A DNA stretch of 64,000 bases, from positions 186,001 to 250,000 of the forward strand of contig NZ_REHC01000006.1 in the NCBI RefSeq assembly GCF_003692965.1. Direction: 5' to 3'. The notes beneath the pieces are model-generated. The model made no database searches. It was given only the letters and a program-made list of their open reading frames with translations, and was not told where the DNA came from. The first letter of the stretch is position 1, and every line of letters starts with the position of its first letter. The translations under genes were made by a program, and so were the position numbers. The stretch is from Lactobacillus sp. ESL0246. Lineage in GTDB: Bacteria > Bacillota > Bacilli > Lactobacillales > Lactobacillaceae. This document shows, piece after piece, positions 56,108 through 64,000 of the stretch.

Positions 56108-58384
56108 ATGAGGTATCTGTATATAAATAGCAAGTTGGACATTGGAAATAAAGAATATCAAACATCTATATTACCGACAGAGCTTAAAGACATAAAAAAT
56201 TATAATATCTCAAGATCTAGCAATAATTATTATCTACAATTTAATTTTAATAAATTTGATAATTTACCACATCAAGGATTTAAAATTCATATATCAGCAA
56301 CAATATTTAATTATCAAAAAGTTCTTGATTTGATTTTTGATTTTTGTAATAAGCACAAGATTAGTTTCAAATGCATATCTAATCTCAATGAATTACGTAA
56401 AAACTTTTCTGGAATAAGTAGTCTATGGTCTACTGGCAAATTTATAACAATGTATCCCAAAACAAATGATCAATTTGTTTCCATTATAAAGCAGTTATAT
56501 TGCATTGATGCTTTAAAGGTTGAGGAAGGGATACATGTTCTGACTGATAAGCGCTATGAAAATTCAAATAACATTTTTTATCGATATGGAGTAATTAGAG
56601 GAAATGATAAATATATTTATAATCAAAAGAAAGAGCGACTTTATGAAGACTATCAAGTTCTAAGTTATAGGTTACCTCAATTTATAAATGAACCATTCCC
56701 TACAAATAAAGTAAAGATTAATGCTAAATATGTATATAAAAAATATATTCCTATTAAGGCTTTAAATTCAAAAGCAGCGGGTTCTGTTTTTTTTGCTAAA
56801 ACAAAAGATGGAAAACTTTGTGTATTAAAGACAGCTGCTTATGGATATTCTGATGGAGAAACAACTCCAATTGAAAAACTAAAAAATGAGAAGCATATAA
56901 TTAAAAAACTGAAATTGAATTTTATTCCTGAGTACATTGAAGACTTCTACGAAGGAGAAGATTATTTTCTGGTTGAGAGTTATATGCAAGGAATGGAAGT
57001 AGGCGACTTTAGAGCACTTCCACAAAATAATTTTAAAACTCAAAAATCATCGAAGGTAACAATTAAATTTAAAAAAATAATAAATGATTTAATTAATAAA
57101 GTAAACAAGCTACACGATATGAATATTTTTATTGGTGACATATCGAGCAAGAATATTATCGTTAATCCGAATACAGATACGGTATTATTTATAGATCTTG
57201 ATCAAACTCATTTTATTAGGAATAACAATTTAACGGATAAGGCTTTTTACAGGACTCTTGGATATTTTGATAATAAAATTTCAAATTTAATGCCAAAAGA
57301 GCAAGACTTAGAACAGCTTGGATATTTGCTTATTGCTTTTTTCTGTAAAGCAAACATGTTTTTGGGTGTTGATACTTCTGGAAATACAACAATTAGATTT
57401 TTTGAAAAATTTGCTAAAGAAAACGAAATTCCACAATTTTTTATTAATATGTCATTAAATTTAATCAGATATCATAATATTGATTTGAAAAATATAACAG
57501 ATGAACTAAATAGTAATAGTAAAATTTGTTATAAAGAAACTAAACAGCCACTATTTCCTGGCAAACTGTATAAAAAATTAAGTAAGACTCTTCAATGTGC
57601 TAAACTTGACAAATTATATATAAATAAAAAGATAGATATTACTAAGGATAATGACTTCATCCATTCTGATAAATTAAAGTTTGTCTGGCTAAACATAATA
57701 AGAAATAATCAAAACGTTGAGAAATACTTTGAAAAAAAGGAAATAAGATGTAAAGTTTGGAATTCATTATACTGCATTGAAGAAAAGCTTAATTTATTGG
57801 CGAAAAATGAAAAAGTAGAGCATCTTTATTTAGAAAATATAATTAATTTAATTTCCTGTTCTATAGAAATTGCACATAAATATGGCTGTTCTGAAGAGAA
57901 ACTTTTGAAGTTGGAAAATGTAATTAATTTGGTTATTAAAGAGTATCAAGTATCGGCGTATGGAAATATAGGCTATAAAGTTACCTATTTATCAAAATAT
58001 TTATCACCGTATCTAAGTGATGGCACGGCAGGTATTCTTTATGTACTCTTGAATATAAAAAAATACTTTAATATTAATACATATAATAAATTAATATTAA
58101 AACTAGCAAGAAGCTTAAGCAAAAATACAATTCCTAAGAATGCTTCTCTATATCATGGACTTGGAGGAATAATTTTATCATTAGTAAAATATAGAAAAGG
58201 ATTTTCAGATACATCGTTAGATTGTAAAATTAAACAAATGATAAGTAACTTGGAATATTATGCCATAGAATATGATGATAACACTTACATAATTTCTCCT
58301 ACTTATACCCAAGGAACACTTGACTTTGAAAATGGCAATGAAGGTATTTTATTTGCTTTAGATTTTGCAAAAGTGATGTTTTGA
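56108..58384 (+). CDS. Class III lanthipeptide synthetase (LanKC-like)
   Basis: A 758-residue three-domain protein (a GTG at 56096 would add four residues). The N-terminal ~200 residues fit the RamC-like lyase part. The kinase domain has VLKTAAYG (Lys241), a catalytic loop GDISSKN (343-349), and IDLDQ (363-366) replacing DFG. The C-terminal cyclase-like part has YLSDGTAGILYVLL, SLYHGLGGII and GNEGILFALDF. The usual Cys-His-Gly zinc motif is Tyr-His-Gly (682-684), so the zinc ligand is lost, as in class III rather than class IV enzymes. It would phosphorylate, dehydrate and cyclise a precursor peptide. It is shorter than many LanKCs (about 850-900). The sequence is visibly more AT-rich than its neighbours, which suggests transfer. 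A possible -10 (TATAAT) is at 56053-56058. Confidence 0.85.
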   Translation: MRYLYINSKLDIGNKEYQTSILPTELKDIKNYNISRSSNNYYLQFNFNKFDNLPHQGFKIHISATIFNYQKVLDLIFDFCNKHKISFKCISNLNELRKNFSGISSLWSTGKFITMYPKTNDQFVSIIKQLYCIDALKVEEGIHVLTDKRYENSNNIFYRYGVIRGNDKYIYNQKKERLYEDYQVLSYRLPQFINEPFPTNKVKINAKYVYKKYIPIKALNSKAAGSVFFAKTKDGKLCVLKTAAYGYSDGETTPIEKLKNEKHIIKKLKLNFIPEYIEDFYEGEDYFLVESYMQGMEVGDFRALPQNNFKTQKSSKVTIKFKKIINDLINKVNKLHDMNIFIGDISSKNIIVNPNTDTVLFIDLDQTHFIRNNNLTDKAFYRTLGYFDNKISNLMPKEQDLEQLGYLLIAFFCKANMFLGVDTSGNTTIRFFEKFAKENEIPQFFINMSLNLIRYHNIDLKNITDELNSNSKICYKETKQPLFPGKLYKKLSKTLQCAKLDKLYINKKIDITKDNDFIHSDKLKFVWLNIIRNNQNVEKYFEKKEIRCKVWNSLYCIEEKLNLLAKNEKVEHLYLENIINLISCSIEIAHKYGCSEEKLLKLENVINLVIKEYQVSAYGNIGYKVTYLSKYLSPYLSDGTAGILYVLLNIKKYFNINTYNKLILKLARSLSKNTIPKNASLYHGLGGIILSLVKYRKGFSDTSLDCKIKQMISNLEYYAIEYDDNTYIISPTYTQGTLDFENGNEGILFALDFAKVMF

Positions 58385-58400
58385 TTCTAGGAGGGAAATT

Positions 58401-59996
58401 ATGAGACTAAAAGACTTTATTAAATCGAATGTATGGCTATCAATACTAGTAAGTACAATTGCAGTTTTGGCATGTTCTTGCCAAGCTTACGAAAACTACC
58501 TAATATCACCAATGACAAATTCATTGCGTAACTCAATGCTTAATTCATTTATTTACTTCGTCTTTATGAATGTTCTAATGGCAGCTTTGGGCTATTTGTT
58601 AAGATACTTATTAGGTTATTTATTTGTTAAACAATCTCAAGGATACATACATCAGATAAGAAATAAAATTACAAATAAATACTTTTTAACCAAGTATAAT
58701 ACAACTCCAGTTTCTGAAATGCAAAACAGGTTGACCAATGATATTAATATGTTAAGTGACTCTTATTTAGATTCCTTGATTAATATTCTTGTAACAGTTT
58801 TAGATATTGTATTTTCTTCGGTTGTAATTATAAAGTTTAACTTTTATTTGGTATTTCTAATTTTAGGTCTAGCTAGTATGGTCTTATTCATTCCAAAATT
58901 GATTTCTGAGCCTTTACAAAAAGCTACTAATGAGGTTTCACTAAAAAATAGTAGGTATCTTGACATTATTGATAAATGGCTAAGTGGGCTTGCAACTTTG
59001 CAGCGTTATCATGCTTCCAAACGAATGATAGCAACTTTAAGCTTTAATTCACACCAGTTGGAACAGGCAACTGTTAATAAAGAAGCAAAGTCAGATATTT
59101 TATATTCAATTAACACTGCGGTAAATATGTTGGCCCAGGGATTAGTTGCAATGACCTCTGGTATTTTAGTACTAAATAAGCAAATTGAATTTGGAGCCTT
59201 TTTTAGTATTCTAGATTTAACTAGTCTTATTTTTAGTCAACTGTTATCATTGACAACGTTTATTTCTAAAGTACAATCATCGAAGAAACTAAATAAACGT
59301 GTACTAAAAAGTTGTTCTTTCTTACTAGCAAAAACAAAAAATGTTGAGAACTTAAATTTCTTTGACAGCTTATCGATTAAAGATTTAGCAGTACATTTTG
59401 ATAATGGTGAAAATATTTGCTATCCGAATATAAAAATTAAAGCGGGTGAGAAAATTCTGCTTTCTGGTGATAGCGGGACTGGGAAATCTACCTTATTTAA
59501 ATTGATTCTTGGTGAAATTTCTCCATCGAATGGTGAAATTGTTTTTAAAAATGGAGTCGGTAAAGTAATTAATCCTGACTTAACTCAAATAGGTTATATA
59601 CCACAAAATCCTAAACTTTTTCCAGGAACTATAATTGAGAATATAACTATGTTTGATTCTCAATTAAATAAATCGGCCAATATTTGGGCAAAGCGTGTAC
59701 AGTTAACAAGTGATCTAGCAAAGTTTCCAGCTGGAATTGATACTGTAGTTGACTTAGATAAAGGCAATCTTTCAGGAGGACAGTGTCAAAAAATAGTGCT
59801 TGCTAGAACTGAAGTTTACAATAGCAAGATAGTGTTAATTGATGAAGGTACATCTGCGATTGATTCGACTGCAACACAAGTAATTTTACAAAATTTACTT
59901 AAAAGTAGTGCAACCATCATTTTTATTGCTCATAATTTAACTCCTAAGATGCATAAAATATTTGATCGCGAGATTCATCTTACAAGCAACAAATAG
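58401..59996 (+). CDS. ABC half-transporter of the lanthipeptide locus
   Basis: A 531-residue fused permease-ATPase. About six membrane helices occupy residues 10-290, and the ATPase domain has Walker A GDSGTGKST near 356, LSGGQ near 457, and Walker B IVLIDEGTSAID near 477. It lacks an N-terminal cysteine peptidase domain, so it would export without cutting the leader. AGGAGGG precedes the start 16 bases after the LanKC stop, so the two genes form an operon. It is the likely exporter of the modified peptide or an immunity pump. Confidence 0.85.
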   Translation: MRLKDFIKSNVWLSILVSTIAVLACSCQAYENYLISPMTNSLRNSMLNSFIYFVFMNVLMAALGYLLRYLLGYLFVKQSQGYIHQIRNKITNKYFLTKYNTTPVSEMQNRLTNDINMLSDSYLDSLINILVTVLDIVFSSVVIIKFNFYLVFLILGLASMVLFIPKLISEPLQKATNEVSLKNSRYLDIIDKWLSGLATLQRYHASKRMIATLSFNSHQLEQATVNKEAKSDILYSINTAVNMLAQGLVAMTSGILVLNKQIEFGAFFSILDLTSLIFSQLLSLTTFISKVQSSKKLNKRVLKSCSFLLAKTKNVENLNFFDSLSIKDLAVHFDNGENICYPNIKIKAGEKILLSGDSGTGKSTLFKLILGEISPSNGEIVFKNGVGKVINPDLTQIGYIPQNPKLFPGTIIENITMFDSQLNKSANIWAKRVQLTSDLAKFPAGIDTVVDLDKGNLSGGQCQKIVLARTEVYNSKIVLIDEGTSAIDSTATQVILQNLLKSSATIIFIAHNLTPKMHKIFDREIHLTSNK

Positions 59997-60045
59997 TAAT
60001 AGTATCTAATCGTAATAATAAAGCTAAAAAATTCTAGAATAACTT

Positions 60046-61508
60046 TGAAGTGCTCCATAATTGTTAGACATAGAACTAACAATAACAATTAGGAGCACTT
60101 TTTGTATGATTAAATATTACACTGAACTAAAAATAGAAATTGTTATTAAGTATCTTAATGGTAGAGAATCTACTACTGCACTAGCAAAAAATTATTAGAT
60201 AAGTTTATCCATTATTACTCAGTGGATTAAAGCTGCTCAAGCTAATGGTTTATCTAGTTTAAAAGTTAAGCGTAGACATCAGAGTTATCCTCTGGAATTT
60301 AAGCTGGCTGTGGTAAGATACTATCTAACAAAACAAGATAATCTTGCAGCTGTAGCGACCCATTTTAAAATTAATCGCTCCCAGGTTCTCAGATGGAATA
60401 GAAAGTTTAATGATGAAGGAATAGCTAGACTTAAGCCTAAGGCAAAAGGACGGCCGGCTAAAATGTCCAAAGAACGTAAGAAAATAAGCATAAGTCATTA
60501 CCATTATCAGAGCGAGAACAATACGAACAAGCTATTCTAGAACGTGATGCCAAGATTAAGAATTTAGAAATTGATAATTTGATCTAAAAAAAGTGGCTGC
60601 TCGGTATCCAAAATATCCAACTGCCAAAAAACAGAAATAATTTTAGATATTCGGGCGCAATATCAAGATATTAAACTAAATACCTTATTGAAAAAATTAA
60701 ACCTGAAACGACCAACTTACTATGATAACTTGAAAAATAGAATTAAGCAGCTCTATTATGAAGAGAGTCATGAAACATATGGGCTATCGACGAGTTTGGA
60801 AAGCACTAGCAGATTTAGGCTATCATTTAACGCAAGGAATAGTTAGAAGAATCATGCGTCAAATGGGTCTTAAAACTAAGATTTATCATAAACAGACGGC
60901 TCGTTATAGTTCTTATCATGGCACTGTTGGTAAAATTCCGCCTAATATCCTTAAACAAAAATTCACTGAAACCAAACCTTATCATGTCTTATATACAGAT
61001 ATTACAGAATATAAACTGCCTACTGGCCAGAAAGTTTATATTTTACCAGTAGTTGATGAAGCCAGTTTAGAAATTCTAGCTTGTCAGGTAAATTATTCAC
61101 CTAATCCACCTTTAGTTTTAGATATGTACTGAACTTAAGAGCAACTTACCAAACCCTAAGCAAGCTCAGCAGTTGATTTACATACTGACCAAGGAATACA
61201 ATCTCAAAGCCCGAGTTATCAACTTAGATTAAAGCAAATGAACATTACGCAAAGCATGTCACGTAAGGGTACCTGCCATGACAATGTCCCAGGTGAGACA
61301 ATCTTTAACTTAATGAAGCGCTAAGCAATTAACCGACTAAAAATTGAAACCTTAACAGAAATGAAAGAAGTTTTGCATAAATATGTCTATTGGTATAACA
61401 ACATCAGAAGATTAAACAAACTAAAATACACGACCCTGGTAAAATACCGGAATCGTGTATTAGCAATAATGTAAATTTAAAAATGTCTAACTTTTTTGTT
61501 GTACTTCA
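60046..61508 (+). mobile_element. IS3-family insertion sequence with both ends, transposase decayed
   Basis: A 1463-base element bounded by imperfect inverted repeats of 26 bp: left TGAAGTGCTCCATAATTGTT... at 60046-60071, right at 61483-61508 (16 of 26 matches; TGAAGT and GTTAGACAT conserved). No target-site duplication was evident in the flanking bases. It encodes OrfA and OrfB of an IS150-like transposase, both broken. It bounds the right side of the lanthipeptide locus. Confidence 0.85.
60106..61474 (+). pseudogene. IS3-family transposase (OrfA/OrfB), broken
   Basis: OrfA starts at ATG 60106 after AGGAG and has a TAG at codon 31, then continues as a helix-turn-helix (DNLAAVATHFKINRSQVLRWNRKF). 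OrfB runs from 60758 to 61474 with the DDE integrase core: first Asp in LYTDITEY, second in DLHTDQG, and Glu in NVPGETIFN. It has stops after VLDMY and at several later codons. The catalytic triad positions survive but the gene cannot make an active enzyme. Confidence 0.85.
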
Positions 61509-61561
61509 GATTGAATCCTTTTTTATTTAAATTTTTTAAATTTCAAATAGTTGAGCTTAAG

Positions 61562-62221
61562 CTAATTAAATTTTTTCCAGGCAGTTTCTATTTGGTTATA
61601 GGTTAAGGCTGAAGTATTTGGAAATAGCAGTTTTGCTTCATTCAGCTCATTTTTGGCACCAACGCCAACAGAAAGTGCACCTGCACTATTTATTGCTTTA
61701 ATACCGGCGATCGAATCTTCAATTCCAACACAATCTTTGGGCTCTACATTGATAGCAGATGCAGCTGCTAGAAAAATATCTGGGGCAGGTTTTCCAGACA
61801 TTACTTTGCTTGGATCAGCAATTGCATCAAAAACAGAATTTAATTGCAGTTTTTCTAAAATATAAGGGCCATTAAGACTGGCTGAAGCTAGTGATAATTT
61901 AACATTATGTTGTTTAAATTGGGAGATTAAATCAGATATTCCCGGAAGAATATTTTGTGGTGTTAAACTAGCAAGTAATTTACGAAAGACGTTATTCTTT
62001 TCGTCAGTCATTTCTTGAAAATTCGCATCACTAACTTTAATATCAAGATAGTTTAAGATTGCTGTTAAAGAGTCCTTACGACTAACTCCTTTAGTTTGTT
62101 TTTCTAATTCGTCAGGCAAATCACGGTTAAAATGATCTTTAATTAACTTGCGCCATGCCTGAAAGTGGTAAACGGATGTATCGGCAATTACGCCGTCAAG
62201 ATCAAACAGTACGCCTTTCAT
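61562..62221 (-). CDS. pgmB: Beta-phosphoglucomutase-like HAD enzyme
   Basis: A 219-residue HAD enzyme with the nucleophile motif LFDLDGVIAD (Asp7, Asp9), the cap motif, LSLASASLNGPYIL, the KPAPDIFLAAA block, and GIEDSIAGIKAINSAG. These are typical of beta-phosphoglucomutase, which converts beta-glucose-1-phosphate to glucose-6-phosphate. AAAGGAAG precedes the ATG. Its start overlaps the upstream rhamnosidase gene by 20 bases. It is usually paired with a GH65 phosphorylase, which is absent here, so the substrate could differ. Confidence 0.85.
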   Translation of the reverse strand: MKGVLFDLDGVIADTSVYHFQAWRKLIKDHFNRDLPDELEKQTKGVSRKDSLTAILNYLDIKVSDANFQEMTDEKNNVFRKLLASLTPQNILPGISDLISQFKQHNVKLSLASASLNGPYILEKLQLNSVFDAIADPSKVMSGKPAPDIFLAAASAINVEPKDCVGIEDSIAGIKAINSAGALSVGVGAKNELNEAKLLFPNTSALTYNQIETAWKKFN

Positions 62222-64000
62222 TTAAGAACTTCCTTTCACTTGCTAATGGTGTTTGTACCATGATTTCTTTGATTTTTGCAAAATCATCATCTGAAATATT
62301 GATAAATGGGAGCATTACGTTCATCTCGGTTAAAGAACTGCCACCAAAAGTCTCCAGATTCTTAGGATCTTTCAAAAAGCCAAATACATCGTTGATTGGT
62401 TCTAATTTTTTAACTAATTCTTGATCAGCCATAATTTGTTTAGCTGGCATTGCCAAATTGTAATATTCAATGTAACTAGTTACTGGTTGGTAGCTAATAG
62501 TGTATTTTCCGCCGGTGAGGGTCAATGGTAAGCTTTCGCTAACGCCATTGACTTGCACTTGACCGTTATTCCGAGGCAATTTAACCGTTACTGTTTGTCC
62601 AAATGGAATTGTTAAGTTAATTTCAATTGTATGCTTTTCGTCTTTTTCAAGTTGATATTCAACTTGGAGATCACCATATGAACTTTCATAATGGCCTTGA
62701 ACATGTTTGAGACGATAATCAAATCGTGGTGCAAACTCAACTTTTTGATAGCCGTTTTGTTGTTTATGGAGTCCAAGAACTTGTTGATAAACCCACTGCA
62801 TGATTGCTCCGATAGAGTAATGATTTAATGAATTCATTCCTTCAGGATTCATTGAACCGTCAGGTAAAACTGAGTTCCAACGTTCCCAGATGGTAGTAGC
62901 CCCAAGGTTAACGGCATAAAGCCAACTTGGAAAATCTTCGTTTAAGAAAATTTGTGTAGCCAGTTTATGCTCACCGTTTTCTGACAATACTTGACAAATC
63001 AATGGGGTACCCACAAAGCCAGTCTTTAGATGATTATTATCTTTGCCAAGGCGCGTCACCAAATCACTTACGACACGCTTTTTCTGTTCTTCAGGGATCA
63101 GATTAAAGCGCAGTGCTAATGCATAAGCAGTTTGTGTGTCGATTGCTAAGCGCCCATTATGCGTGATATATTCAGATCTAATAGCCTGCTTGATAGCTTT
63201 AGCCTGTTCAGCGTATTTGTGGGCATCTTCTTGATGACCTAAAACTTTAGCGGCGGCAGAAACGATTGAACTTGAGTAGTAATAGTAAACGGAGGCAATG
63301 AAGTCTTCATCAGTTTTACCAGTAGGCATTGCCGGATTTTCACCATCAAGTGATAGCCAATCACCAAATTGGAAGCAACCTGTCCAAAGATTTGGCTTTG
63401 AGGTCGATTGACTAATCCAGTCAACCCAAGCTTTCATACTAGAATAGTTTTGCCTTAAAATTGCTGGATCACCGTATGCTTCATAAACTGTCCACGGAAT
63501 GACAGTCGCAGCATCGCCCCAAATAGCGGCTCCACCACTGTCGTTACCCATTGCTGGGGCATACATGGTAAGCATTCCATCATGATTATTTTGCTCGATT
63601 TGCATGTCACGGGCATACTTCTTAAAGAATGCGTATGCGTCCATGTTCAAGATGGCAGTGCCTGAAAAAATGTCCGCATCCCCAGACCAACCGAGGCGTT
63701 CATCACGCTGTGGACAATCTGTTGGAACGTCAAAGAAGTTGCTCTTTTGACTCCACATTACGTTAGCTAACAGGCGATTAACCTTGGTATTATCTGTCTT
63801 AATGGCCCCGGTAGTTTTCATGTCTGAATAGATCACCGCTGATCTAAAATCTTCCTTAGTTAGTGGTTTAGTATTGCCGGTAACTTTGACATAGCGGTAG
63901 CCGTAATAAGTGAAGTGGGGACGAACCCATTTTTGATCACCATTTGAAGTGTAGTGAAATGCTGCCCGAGCCTCTCTTAAATTGTCACGGTAAAAATTAC
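62202..64000 (-). CDS. Alpha-L-rhamnosidase, GH78 (5' end beyond window)
   Basis: About 599 residues of the C-terminal part of a GH78 family enzyme; the frame is open to the window edge (a GTG at 63834-63836 is not the true start). The GH78 signature is DVPTDCPQRDERLGWSGDADIF; also seen are IWGDAATVIPW, LWTGCFQFGDWLS and MNSLNHYSIGAIMQWVYQ. The last ~80 residues (from YYNLAMPAKQIMA) extend past the usual C-terminal domain. No export signal can be judged, as the N-terminus is missing. Family members release rhamnose from glycosides and polysaccharides. Its 3' end overlaps pgmB by 20 bases. Confidence 0.92.
   Translation of the reverse strand, partial: NFYRDNLREARAAFHYTSNGDQKWVRPHFTYYGYRYVKVTGNTKPLTKEDFRSAVIYSDMKTTGAIKTDNTKVNRLLANVMWSQKSNFFDVPTDCPQRDERLGWSGDADIFSGTAILNMDAYAFFKKYARDMQIEQNNHDGMLTMYAPAMGNDSGGAAIWGDAATVIPWTVYEAYGDPAILRQNYSSMKAWVDWISQSTSKPNLWTGCFQFGDWLSLDGENPAMPTGKTDEDFIASVYYYYSSSIVSAAAKVLGHQEDAHKYAEQAKAIKQAIRSEYITHNGRLAIDTQTAYALALRFNLIPEEQKKRVVSDLVTRLGKDNNHLKTGFVGTPLICQVLSENGEHKLATQIFLNEDFPSWLYAVNLGATTIWERWNSVLPDGSMNPEGMNSLNHYSIGAIMQWVYQQVLGLHKQQNGYQKVEFAPRFDYRLKHVQGHYESSYGDLQVEYQLEKDEKHTIEINLTIPFGQTVTVKLPRNNGQVQVNGVSESLPLTLTGGKYTISYQPVTSYIEYYNLAMPAKQIMADQELVKKLEPINDVFGFLKDPKNLETFGGSSLTEMNVMLPFINISDDDFAKIKEIMVQTPLASERKFLNERRTV

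Noticed and set aside
60046-61508. Active IS3 element
   Set aside because: OrfA and OrfB contain several in-frame stops, and no target duplication was seen.

Overview
The window is a low-GC Firmicute chromosome segment that reads as a Lactobacillus (sensu stricto, S-layer-forming type). The evidence is the uvrA-rapZ-yvcK-whiA and cggR-gap-pgk-tpiA gene orders, an S-layer-associated (SLAP) protein, many secreted Lactobacillus-type proteins, lipoteichoic acid synthase, and a tmRNA tag ending in YALAA. No replication origin, rRNA or CRISPR array was seen.

Layout. 1-5.3 kb: uvrA (5' end outside the window), a DUF308 membrane protein, rapZ-yvcK-whiA. 5.4-6.1 kb: clpP on the minus strand with a near-perfect CIRCE operator. 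6.1-13.6 kb: a surface and stress block with two paralogous exported proteins, a SLAP protein, a Fur/PerR-type regulator and an APC amino-acid transporter. 13.6-18.2 kb: tRNA-Arg(CCG) and the cggR-gap-pgk-tpiA glycolytic operon with a CggR-type operator. 18.4-22.2 kb: a lactococcin-972-type ABC exporter with a YxeA protein and a secreted protein. 22.4-24.8 kb: a copper operon with a cop box. 24.9-34 kb: ABC exporters, a GrpB-family pseudogene, a HAD phosphatase and a second APC transporter. 34.2-42.4 kb: yebC, the comG type IV pilus operon, a YtxK-like methyltransferase, ackA, HIT and HAD genes. 42.5-42.9 kb: tmRNA. 43.5-54.4 kb: manA, a SdpI-like protein, a two-component system, ltaS, a VanZ-like protein, pgi, an MFS transporter and an EIIC-like protein. 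54.4-61.5 kb: an AT-rich accessory island. 61.5-64 kb: a pgmB-like phosphatase and a GH78 alpha-L-rhamnosidase (5' end outside the window).

The most interesting part is 55.8-60.0 kb. A class III lanthipeptide-like locus lies between two decayed IS3-family elements. It encodes a three-domain LanKC synthetase (lyase, kinase, zinc-less cyclase) and a dedicated ABC half-transporter. Divergently there is an unannotated 38-residue ORF with a class III-like leader (LQEL) and a Ser/Thr/Cys-rich C-terminus containing two [S/T]-x-F-C units. A perfect 30-bp palindrome sits in the divergent control region. I infer that these encode a new lanthipeptide; the product and its activity cannot be read from the sequence.

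Other points for a second look are a pair of exported paralogues of unknown function, an lcn972-type exporter with no visible bacteriocin, a GrpB pseudogene whose stops fall mainly at tryptophan positions, and unusually long or nested terminator hairpins.
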